64,000 nucleotides of DNA, taken from Plasmodiophora brassicae (taxonomy: Eukaryota; Endomyxa: Phytomyxea; Phytomyxea; Plasmodiophorida). Shown piece after piece: positions 54,391-63,224 of the stretch. Each line of letters opens with the position of its first letter. Positions within the stretch are counted from its first letter, which is position 1. The position numbers and the translations under genes are program-made. The notes under the pieces are model-generated. The model saw nothing but the letters and a program-made list of their open reading frames with translations, searched no databases and was not told the origin of the DNA. The stretch lies in the NCBI GenBank assembly GCA_036867785.1, contig CP145413.1, positions 248,001-312,000 on the forward strand, read 5' to 3'.

Positions 54391-54438
54391 TCGCATCGTC
54401 TAACCTAAACGACACTTACTGGCCAGTAAGTGTCGTTT
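54355..54438. repeat. Two adjacent perfect palindromes
   Basis: At 54355-54400 a 20-base arm starting GACGATGCGAGGGCTTGGCG, a six-base centre and its exact reverse complement form a 46-base hairpin. Six bases later, 54407-54438 is an uninterrupted 32-base palindrome centred on ACTGGCCAGT. Both are perfect by eye. Confidence 0.93.
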
Positions 54439-54849
54439 TATAGGATTTTCTCTTAGGGGATCAGCTGAGCAGGTGGAAAGGCGAGGGGGCGCCCACAGGA
54501 GGTTGATGTAGTCAGGAGTGTAAGCAGATCAACCAAGGAACGGAAAGTCTAGCTACATACCTTTGAGGAATTGCGGAGCCCTCAGACTTGCCCCGGAGTC
54601 GCCAATCTGCGAGATCTAGGACAAAGGTGATAGGCCGGCGCTGCCAGGTCGGGGGAAGTTGGCGTTCTGCAAGCTGATCCTAGGGTCGTCGCATCCGAGA
54701 CCGAGGCGCCTGCGAGAAACATACCTGGTGGGTAGGTCTTCATGGGAAAGTGTGGTTTAGGAGCAAACGCCTTACTTGCACCTGCTCTTGATGCAGCTGG
54801 TCACGCCTGTAAGGTCGATTATCATCATCATGTTTATGTCTGCCGCATA

Positions 54850-55060
54850 ATTAGTAACAGGGTGATTCCAAGGTATTTGACCTCTGGCGTGATCACTATT
54901 TGAACTGGTTCGCCTTGACGCAGTCATTCGGACTGTATTGGTTGAATAGGACAGTTTCGTCCCAGTTGATCTTGCTGAGACCATCGTACTTGTTTATTGG
55001 AATCCCCAGTTGCCAATATGGCGATGTCGCCGACAAAGATGTTGTTGGAGATTCCTTCGA
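54850..55060 (-). mobile_element. Fossil reverse-transcriptase fragment
   Basis: Read leftwards, a segment resembling the palm of a reverse transcriptase appears (VGDIAILATGD, in the position of the YxDD box, and later ITPEVKYLGITL, the P-x-V-x-YLG motif). The family, LTR or non-LTR, cannot be settled from this piece. It is a short, broken remnant. Confidence 0.35.
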
Positions 55061-55260
55061 CCGGCTAAACCGTTGGACCCGATATCGTCGGTGTCAGACG
55101 CGGCCCATCACTGTAAGGCGCCATTTCAGGTTACGCACCCACGTCTGTCAAAGGTTTCAAATACCTACCCAGGCGGTCACAGACTTACGGTTTACCTCAA
55201 CAGGGGCAGAGTCCACGCCCATAAAGCGCCACTCGTCAAGTTCAAGCGTCGGACGCCAAG

Positions 55261-58200
55261 ATGGCGGCGTTGTCGACAGCAGTGACCGTCATGGCGATCC
55301 TCGTGTTTGCCCGTCAGGCGACGGCGGCCTTGTCCGAGTCGTACATACCGGCGAGCGGGAACGCGATGCGGTTCAGCGCCGACCCAGCGCGTCGCACGTT
55401 CCTGCAGACCACGATGCTGTGCGCGGCCGGCAACGGCGCGAACCCGTTCGCGTCGCAGAGCATGACGCTGGCCGCCTGGATTAATATCCCGGCTCTGACG
55501 TCCACCGAGATGACCATAGCCGGGTTCGCTCTGCACGACGGCCCCCTGCTGCAACTGGATCGGGTCGGCTTCTTCAAGGTCCAGGGTGTCGAGAGCCTCG
55601 ACTTCGCCAGCCAGTGCTCGTTCGACTACGTCACTGGGCGGAACCTGGCCGACGGCACCTGGCACCATCTGGCGTTCGTGCGCACGCCCAACCTCCAGTA
55701 CTACTTCATCGACGGCGTCCTGCAGCGACGATGCGACTACGCGACGTCGTACGCGTCGCTGCCGTTCGGCACGACGCTGAACGTCGGCCAGTTCGACACG
55801 ACGGCGGGCAGCTCCAACCACCAGACGCTGCAGGGCGACCTGGACGACATCCGCATCTACAAGCGCGCCATCACCGACCCGGCCGACATCGCCGCCATGA
55901 TGTGGACGCCGCCCAGCGCCGACGACATCGCCAACCACCTGATCCTGTACCTGACGTTCGACGAGGCGCAGGGCCCGCCCATCAACCATGGCATGGCGGC
56001 CGGGCCGACCAGCGTCTCCGTCGGTGGCGGCCTGCTCGTTCGTTCGCCGGCGCGCGTCCCGTCGACGGCCCCGTTCCCGACCAACACGACGTCGTCGTCG
56101 CTGATCGTCGAGGCGCGCCAGGACACGACGTCGTCGCGTGCCGACCCGGTCACGATCGCGCTGCTGGTCGCCCGGAACCGCACCGCCAGCGTCGTCGGGC
56201 GCAACGCCACGCTGACGGTCACCAGGGTGAACCTGCCGGCCGGCGTCGGCACGGTCACGATCAACGGCGTGCCGGTGACGACGCCCGGCACCGTCATCCA
56301 GGCGGTGTCGTCCGCCCTGTCGTTGACGTTCGCGCAGGTGCTGGGCAAGACGGGCGCCCCGGTCGCCTCGATCGACGTCGACCTGTCGGTGCGGGCGCCC
56401 GGCGGCTTCGTCCTGGCGCAGCACGCCACGATCGTCCTGAACGCGCGCCTGAACACGCGGCCGGTGGCAGGGTCGGCGGGGAACGCCGCGTCGCTCGACG
56501 GCGTCCAGCAGTACTTTATCGCGCCGTCGCTGGCCTGGCCGCGCGTCTCGCCGTCCAACGGCCTGTCGGCGATCACGGTCGAGTTCTGGGCCTACCTGGA
56601 CGCGTCGTGCGCCGGCGACACGGCCTTCTTCAGCCTGAACGGCAACGGCGAGATGGACCAGGCGTGGGCGTCCGAGTTCGGCGCCGGGCGCCGCTGGGGC
56701 CGCTGGCACGTCCAGATGCCGGACGGGAACCACAACATCAACTGGAACATTGGCAGCGACAACCTGGCGACGCCGGCAACGCCGTTCTACGGCGGGTGGG
56801 CGCATTACGCGTTCGTGGCCGACCACGTCCAGGGGACGCAGGCCGCCATCTACGTGAACGGGCGCCAGCTGGCCAACATGACGCGGGCGCACGACGGGTT
56901 CCAGAGCGCGTCCGCCCCGGGCGGGTACAACCACGTCACGGTCGGCACCTGGACGTTCTGGAGCGAGGTCTTCAACAAGGGCGTGTACGACGACCTGCGC
57001 CTGTGGAACCGGTCGCTGTCGGGCGCCGAGATCCGCCAGCGCATGTGGCAGCAGCTGGGCGGCGACGAACCCGACCTGTTCGCCTACTGGACGTTCGACG
57101 ACAACGCGGGCGGCGTCGTCCGCGACGGCACCCGGCGCGGCAACGACCTGGTCGCCGGCGGGTGCGTCCCGTGCGAGCCCCGGTTCTACTGCCAGCCCGA
57201 CTTCCCGTTGTACGCCTCGGTAGCGATGCCCGCGCTGGACGCCTCGGCCTGCATCCCGTCGGCCAAGTCGGCCGACTCGCCCGCCTACCTGACGCACACC
57301 TGCTACGGCGGCACACACTGCTTCCTGGGCAACGAGAACCCGGCGACGCGCCCCGACCAGGTCGTGTCGTCGGCGCCGATCGGCGGGTTCGTGTTTGACG
57401 CGACGGGCTCGACCGGGCAGACGGTCGGCGTCGTCCTGAACGGGTCCGACCCGGACGGCGACCCGATCGCCTACACGGTGACGGGCGTGCCCGACCACGG
57501 CGTCGTCCAGTACTGGAACCCGAACGGGTCGTCGTGGCACACGATCACGTCGGCGCCCGTGACGCTGCCCAGCGCCCGCCTCCAGGTCCTGACGAACGAC
57601 GGCGACGGCGGCATGCCGTTCACGACGATCGCCTACGTGGTCAGCGACGCGTGGGCGGCGTCGTCGCCGCTCAGCGTCCGCGTCAACGTCATGTGCACCG
57701 AGGGCACGCACCTGGACCAGGCGGCGCGCCGCTGCGTGCCCTGCCCGGCAGGGACGTACGCGCCGTTGCCGTCGTTCGCCACGTCGTGCCTGGCGTGCCC
57801 GGTGAACACGTTCCAGTCGGGGACCGGTGCGGTCGGGTGCGACCCGTGCGCGCCCGGCCGCACGTACACGGCGCGCCCGGGGGCGACCGCCTGCGCCCCC
57901 TGCAACCAGACGCTGTCGTTGCAGGACGCGCGCCTGCCCCTGTCCACGACGCTGTGTCGCGCGTCCTACACGATCGGCGACGGCGCCGCGCTCGTCGGCG
58001 GCGCCGTCTCCTACATCGAGTTCGGGCCGCTGCTCGTCAACGGGGTGGGGCCGGGCGACGCCCGCGTCCTGATCCGCTCCATGCCCCAGTACGGGACGCT
58101 GCACCAGGTCGGCGACGACGGCGTCAGCGTCGCCGACGACGACGTCGGCCAGTACCAGTACGCGCCGATCGGCATCGCGCCGCAGTGGGTCGACCACGTC

Positions 58201-59781
58201 GTCGGCGCGTCGTCGTCGGCGGACGGGCACCCGGCCAGCGCCGTCGTCGGCGCTGCCAACGTCCGCGTCGGCGGCCCGTCGGCGAACGCCTGGTCGCCGA
58301 ACGGGCCCGTCGTCGCCACGATCGTCGTGGCGTTCGCCAACGCCGTGTACGCGACCGGCGTCAACGTCTACGAGAGCACGGGCGGCGGCGCCGTCCAGCA
58401 GATCGAGGCGCAGCGCCCGGACGGCACCTGGGCGACGATCTGGGCGGGCGCCGTCCTGCCCGCCGGCCTGACCGCCATGCGCACGTGGCAGCCGCCCGTC
58501 TGCCCGACGAACTTCGCGACGCGGTCGCTGCGCCTGACGGTGAACGCGCTGAAGAGCAAGGGCGAGCACGGCATCGACGCGATCCAGCTGGTCGGGGCGG
58601 CGTCGCTGAACGGGACGGCCGAGATCCTCGTGGCCAACCGCAACCTGACGATCGCGTACCGGTCGCCGTCGCTGGCGTCGATCGGCGCCTCGCCCGGGTA
58701 CCAGCTGGTCGACGCCGTCAGCTACGAGATCGTGTCCTGCCTGAACGGGTGGGCGGTGATGGCGTCGGGCACGCAGAACCTGGCCGTCACGCTCGGCACG
58801 CGCACGACGCTGTCGGCGCTGTTCACCGACGCCAGCCTGGCCTCGGTCGGCGTCAGCATGGCCGTGTCGCTGCTGGGCACCGTCGTCTGCCTCGGGTCGG
58901 CCCTCCTCGTGTACCGGTGGCGCGAGCAGCCCATCGTCAAGGCCGGGTCCGTCTTCTTCCAGTCCATCATGCTGGTCGGCATCCTGTGCGGCTTCCTGCT
59001 CCTGTTCCTGTCCGCCCTGTTCGAGATGGACCTGTCGCTCCTGCCGGGGTTCTGCGCCGCGCGCCCCTTCCTCCTGTCCGTCGCCTTCGTCCTGCTGGTC
59101 GGGTCGATCATCGTCAAGACCGGGCGCATCCTGTACATCTTCATCTACGTCGAGGGCAAGACGGTGGCCCGCGTCACCAACTGGCAGCTGACGGTCGTCC
59201 TGGCCGGCATGTTCGCCGTCGACATGCTCATCAACCTGGTCTGGCTGCTGGTCGACCCGCTGCGCGCGCAGGTCGTCGTCAGCGCCGGCCGCCAGTACCA
59301 CACGTGCTCGGGCGTGTCGCCCGCCTCCGGGTACCTGTACACGACCAGCGTCGTCTACAAGGGCCTGCTGATCGCCGTCAGCATGCTGCTGGCCGTCAAG
59401 GTGCGCACGGTGCCGTCCGTGTTCAACGAGGCCAAGGCGCTGTCGTTCATGGCGTACGCCATCTCGACGCAGTGCCTGATCTTCCTGGTGCTCAGCGGGC
59501 TGATCGCCGACAACCCCAGCGCCATGCTCTTCGTGACCTGCTTCGCCCTGGCCCTGGCCATGTTCTCCACCTGGGCGATCCTGTTCGGCTACAAGTTCTA
59601 CGTCGTCAAGTTCCTGCCCGAGGAGAACGTCGTCCGGACCAGCAAGGGCAACCAGCCCGGCACGTACAGCGGCGTCCGGACGCGGGACGGGACCACCACC
59701 CAGAAGAGCCACAACTCGCATCACGCGCCCAAGACCAACCCGGACCGTGTCGAGTCGGGCACCAGCGGCGCCAAGTTGTGA
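55261..59781 (+). CDS. LamG-ectodomain class C GPCR, right copy
   Basis: An intact, intronless gene of 1,506 codons with the same domain order as the left copy. The two predicted proteins differ at only three residues I can find: Ala/Val at residue 10 in the signal peptide, Ser/Asn at about 34, and Ile/Thr at about 50. All three lie before the first LamG domain is complete. Because both copies are intact and start and stop at the same place, both may be expressed, from different upstream sequences: the arms share only about 38 bases before the ATG. The lack of introns in a 4.5-kb gene is at odds with almost all neighbours and suggests a retrocopy, a transferred gene or ancestral intron loss. 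Confidence 0.9.
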   Translation: MAALSTAVTVMAILVFARQATAALSESYIPASGNAMRFSADPARRTFLQTTMLCAAGNGANPFASQSMTLAAWINIPALTSTEMTIAGFALHDGPLLQLDRVGFFKVQGVESLDFASQCSFDYVTGRNLADGTWHHLAFVRTPNLQYYFIDGVLQRRCDYATSYASLPFGTTLNVGQFDTTAGSSNHQTLQGDLDDIRIYKRAITDPADIAAMMWTPPSADDIANHLILYLTFDEAQGPPINHGMAAGPTSVSVGGGLLVRSPARVPSTAPFPTNTTSSSLIVEARQDTTSSRADPVTIALLVARNRTASVVGRNATLTVTRVNLPAGVGTVTINGVPVTTPGTVIQAVSSALSLTFAQVLGKTGAPVASIDVDLSVRAPGGFVLAQHATIVLNARLNTRPVAGSAGNAASLDGVQQYFIAPSLAWPRVSPSNGLSAITVEFWAYLDASCAGDTAFFSLNGNGEMDQAWASEFGAGRRWGRWHVQMPDGNHNINWNIGSDNLATPATPFYGGWAHYAFVADHVQGTQAAIYVNGRQLANMTRAHDGFQSASAPGGYNHVTVGTWTFWSEVFNKGVYDDLRLWNRSLSGAEIRQRMWQQLGGDEPDLFAYWTFDDNAGGVVRDGTRRGNDLVAGGCVPCEPRFYCQPDFPLYASVAMPALDASACIPSAKSADSPAYLTHTCYGGTHCFLGNENPATRPDQVVSSAPIGGFVFDATGSTGQTVGVVLNGSDPDGDPIAYTVTGVPDHGVVQYWNPNGSSWHTITSAPVTLPSARLQVLTNDGDGGMPFTTIAYVVSDAWAASSPLSVRVNVMCTEGTHLDQAARRCVPCPAGTYAPLPSFATSCLACPVNTFQSGTGAVGCDPCAPGRTYTARPGATACAPCNQTLSLQDARLPLSTTLCRASYTIGDGAALVGGAVSYIEFGPLLVNGVGPGDARVLIRSMPQYGTLHQVGDDGVSVADDDVGQYQYAPIGIAPQWVDHVVGASSSADGHPASAVVGAANVRVGGPSANAWSPNGPVVATIVVAFANAVYATGVNVYESTGGGAVQQIEAQRPDGTWATIWAGAVLPAGLTAMRTWQPPVCPTNFATRSLRLTVNALKSKGEHGIDAIQLVGAASLNGTAEILVANRNLTIAYRSPSLASIGASPGYQLVDAVSYEIVSCLNGWAVMASGTQNLAVTLGTRTTLSALFTDASLASVGVSMAVSLLGTVVCLGSALLVYRWREQPIVKAGSVFFQSIMLVGILCGFLLLFLSALFEMDLSLLPGFCAARPFLLSVAFVLLVGSIIVKTGRILYIFIYVEGKTVARVTNWQLTVVLAGMFAVDMLINLVWLLVDPLRAQVVVSAGRQYHTCSGVSPASGYLYTTSVVYKGLLIAVSMLLAVKVRTVPSVFNEAKALSFMAYAISTQCLIFLVLSGLIADNPSAMLFVTCFALALAMFSTWAILFGYKFYVVKFLPEENVVRTSKGNQPGTYSGVRTRDGTTTQKSHNSHHAPKTNPDRVESGTSGAKL

Positions 59782-59787
59782 GCCGCT

Positions 59788-60518
59788 GGAAACGTCCGCC
59801 ATCGGGTCACCTTCATTCGCCCGTGGTTTGAATAAAGGTCTTGACGGTTACACAACGGCTAACGTCCTTTCCCTGCTCTCCGCGTATCGTCGTGTGACGG
59901 TCGGGTCTCCCTGGCAGTATCGATTTCGATATTTGCATGAGCTTGCGGTACCCGGAGGCGGTCCTCCGGCTCCAGTTGTTCCTGGACTGCCTGGAAGGAT
60001 TGGGCCCAAGGTACGTTGTCGTTCAGCGGTGAGGGTGATACTGATACAGTCCACTGGCAACCGCTGTATACAACAGGTCGTATGCCGTCGTTCTCGGTGC
60101 CCGGCACATACCTGGGCCTTGTTAACCTGCGCCACACATCACCGCGCCCTGCCCTCCCGCCTGCCTTCCACATTTGTGATGGGTCTCTTTGCCGCCCGAC
60201 CGAGGACGTGTTCTGGCAGTGCCGCCCCGCACCGGAACGCCGCTGCTTCCCCAGTGCGCGCCGCCCAAGCCACGCGCGCGGGTCAGTGCAGCTCTGACCC
60301 CGTGTCGACGCGCCACCCGTCAGCCGCCGGCGCCACGGGGTGACGAGGCGCGCGCGGGGTTCTCCTTTCGGGGCGTCGTCCGTACGCGGCGCTCGCCGAT
60401 CTGCGGGGAGGAAGTTCTGGAAATAGACACGCCCCGTGGCGGACCAGCGCGTCTGCCCTGGATCACTGTCCAGGGCCTTTGAGCTGCCCGGCCCGGTGTA
60501 TCGCGTGCCTTCCCCGAC
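59788..60518. other. Intergenic between the right GPCR copy and the double Rho GEF
   Basis: TTTGAATAAAGG at 59827 looks like the poly(A) signal of the right GPCR gene. The rest is GC-rich with frames open by chance on both strands and no recognisable domain. The promoter of the Rho GEF should lie here. Confidence 0.45.
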
Positions 60519-63007
60519 ATGCTGGGCGCGCCGGCCCCGGGCGACAACATCCACGAACAGTTCCACCGGTTGCTGCTGTCCGAGCGAACCTTCGTCCAGG
60601 ACGTCACCGCCTTCTACCGGCGCGTTGTCCGCCGTCTGACCATGGAGGCGGACTACGACAGGCGGGTCGCGTCGTCGACGGATCCGGCGTCGTCGTCTGA
60701 CGCGGCCCGCGTTCGCGTGCCGAGCGCCGCCGTGGCGCACCGGCACCATGTTCGCCGGTGCTTCGACAACGTCGCCCGCCTCGTGTTCGTGCACGACGCG
60801 TTCCTCGACGACCTCGAACGCACGCTGTCCAGGATCGGCCATGGGCACAACCTCGCCGACGCCCTCATCGACTGCTTCGCCGCGAACCTGCCCGGCCTGA
60901 CGTTCCACGCCGAGTACGCTGCCGACCTGCCCATCGCCATCGGCGTCCTGTCCTGGAGGGCATCGCGCGATTCCCCTTTGCAACGTTTCATTGGTGACGC
61001 CAGCCCTGACGGCCGACCTGAGTACCTGTTCGAGCAACTTCGGCTGCCGCTGGCGCGCGTCCCCCAGTACCTGCAGGTCATGCTCGTCGTGCGCGACCTG
61101 AAACCGAAACGGGTCGCCTTCGTCGACGTCATCGTCCAGGCGCTGACAACAACATTGGCGGCGGTCATCGACCCGGCACCGTTCCCGGCCGCCGCCGCCA
61201 ACGAAATCATGGAGGTCGAGGACCAGCTCAAGGACCCGATCGACCTCGTCCGTCCGGGACGAACGCTCGGTACGCGGCGGTCGCGTTGCAAGGACGCTTC
61301 GCTGAACGTGGGCTTGCTGCAGTTCGATCTGGAATCGTGCACCACAGACGACGATCGTGCGTCCGGCCCGGGCGGACGACGATCCTGCACATGTGCAACG
61401 ACGTCATGCTCGTGGCGACCCGTCGCCGGTTCAAGCAGCGCCTCGTGGATGTGTTCGCGCTCGCCGACCTGAACGCGTTCGACGTGTCCGACGACAAGAA
61501 CGGCGTGCACCAGATCGTCCTGCGAAGTCGCACGTCGGATCAGACAATGTCGATCCGCATGGCGAACGCGGATCTGAAGAACGGCTGGCTGATTGACATC
61601 TGGGCGGCCAGCAGTGCCGCTGCGACCATGTGCCAGCGGTCGTCCCTGTCGTCGTCGGGGATGCCGTGCAAGACGCCAGTGCCCGGCGAACTCATGCAGA
61701 GGATCCGGTCGCTGTCGGCCCAGGACAATCGAGGTAGGCGGCAACTGTGTTGCGGCGGTAAAGGCCAACGCGCTGAACGTGGCCATTAGAAGGGCACGGC
61801 GGCGACGCCGAGTCAAGTGATGACGGCGACGACGATGACGACGGTCGCGTCCCGGCCGTCGTCGTCACGGTCGACTCCGTTCTGGCGTCGCTGCGGCATG
61901 ATCAGTTGGCGTTCTGCCTAACGATGTCGCACCTGGCGACGTCGTGGAAGACGGTGGCGAAAAGCAATCGATCAGGGCGTCAGCTGCTCGGCGAGGCGTG
62001 CACTGCCCTGCACTCGCTGGCCAGGGCGCACATCCACCTCCTGTCGATGCTGAACCGATTGCCGACGCTGACCGCCGCCGAGATCGTTTCGTCCATCTGT
62101 GATGCCGTCCCTGAGATTCGGGCGCTGACGCTTCAGCTCATGCGTCAGGAGCCCGCCATGCGCCGCGCGTTCGGTACGTTTGTCGTCGGGGGCCCCGTCC
62201 CGCACGGCTTGACGGGCTGACCGTGCCCCTGCAGATACGGTCGAGCTCCAGGTGGCGATCGACGCGTTCGAGATGGATCCCAAGTCGCAGCAGTTCCCGT
62301 TGTCGGCGTTCCTGGGCGCCCCTCGTTGCCGTCTGTCGTATTACGTGGCCGTCTGCCAGCAGTTGGAGGATGTCCTGGCATATGACGGCGACGAACGGGA
62401 ACGCGCCGCCGTCGGGAACGCTAGGGAGGCGTTGAACGACGTCGTCAGCGAGATCCGGTTCGCCGTATGGCAGAACGAGCAGCGCGTCGTTCTGGAGGAG
62501 GTACACCTGGATCGTGCCTCAGCAGCGCTGGTGTCTGACACAAGGCATTGCTAGTGCCAGGCACAGTTCAAGCGGTACCGGAGGCCACCTTTATTAATGG
62601 GCGGCGGTCTGGCGACCCGATGCCTGCTGCTGACGGGCACGATCGGCGTCATGAAGTCTTCGATCACGCTGTGCACGTTCATGCTGTTCTCCGACTACCT
62701 GCTGTGGAGCCGGCCGCGGCGAGACGCCAGCCTGGCCCTGGAACGGTGCGTTCGCCTGGAACGGGTCCAGGTGTCCTCCGACGACACGATCCAGTCGTCG
62801 TCATCCGCGTCGCGCCTCCTGCTCGTCCTGCACGTCCCCGAACGGGTCACACTGTGCTTCACCAGCGCTCAGCAACGATGCGCATGGTTCAGCGCCCTGG
62901 TCGATGCCATCCTGTCGAGGAAAGCGGCGCTATTGCAGGACTCGCCGCCTTCGAGCACCAGACCGACTCCCCATGTTGCGACCTACCTTATGCTTGTAGA
63001 CCAATGA
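60519..63007 (+). CDS. Rho GEF with two DH-PH units
   Basis: Five exons (60519-61269, 61323-61733, 61790-62173, 62235-62500, 62567-63007) give 750 residues, with phases closing at every junction. The first DH domain (about residues 10-240) has IHEQFHRLLLSERTFVQDV and LPLARVPQYLQVMLVVRDL. A PH domain follows (TTILHMCNDVMLVATRRR to GWLIDIWAAS). After an acidic linker (ESSDDGDDDDDGRVP), a second, more diverged DH domain (VLASLRHDQLAFCLTM, and FPLSAFLGAPRCRLSYYVAV in the signature position) leads to a second PH (RCLLLTGTIGVMKSSITLCT, TLCTFMLFSDYLLWSR, CAWFSALVDAIL). Trio and kalirin also carry two DH-PH units with different GTPase targets. Spectrin repeats and kinase are absent here. Confidence 0.88.
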
Positions 63008-63224
63008 AGCCACTACTATTATATTGGGCGATCCCCGACCGTCAGGTCCAGTGTGCCTTGACGGACAGACCGACATTCTGACCTGTAGGGCCATCGTGGA
63101 CCGCAACCATGCACTGGAAACCTGCTTCTGGTGTTTGGCCCGTATCATATCTTGGTAGGCGTCATCATGCTGCCGGAGGCGTCCGCCGAGCGCGTATCCA
63201 TTGCCGGCCGAGTGCTGAGCGGAA

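Larger units (their letters stand above)
53287..55223. other. Spacer of the large inverted repeat
   Basis: No host gene is recognised in this 1,937-base spacer. It holds retroelement fossils (about 54060-54390 and 54850-55060) and two adjacent perfect palindromes (54355-54438). The first 700 bases (53287-54000) contain only short frames. Confidence 0.6.
48723..59787. repeat. Near-perfect 4,564-bp inverted repeat
   Basis: Arms 48723-53286 and 55224-59787 have equal length (4,564 bases) and are separated by 1,937 bases. Each arm contains one complete GPCR gene plus about 38 bases upstream and 6 beyond the stop. The arms show no length difference. The few base differences I could find all lie within about 320 bases of the spacer side. 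Outside the arms, homology stops abruptly on both ends. Confidence 0.95.

Noticed and set aside
55614-57398. Long same-strand frames (594 and 765 codons) inside the GPCR genes
   Set aside because: They are off-frame shadows of the same high-GC coding sequence, with low-complexity Arg/Pro/His composition.
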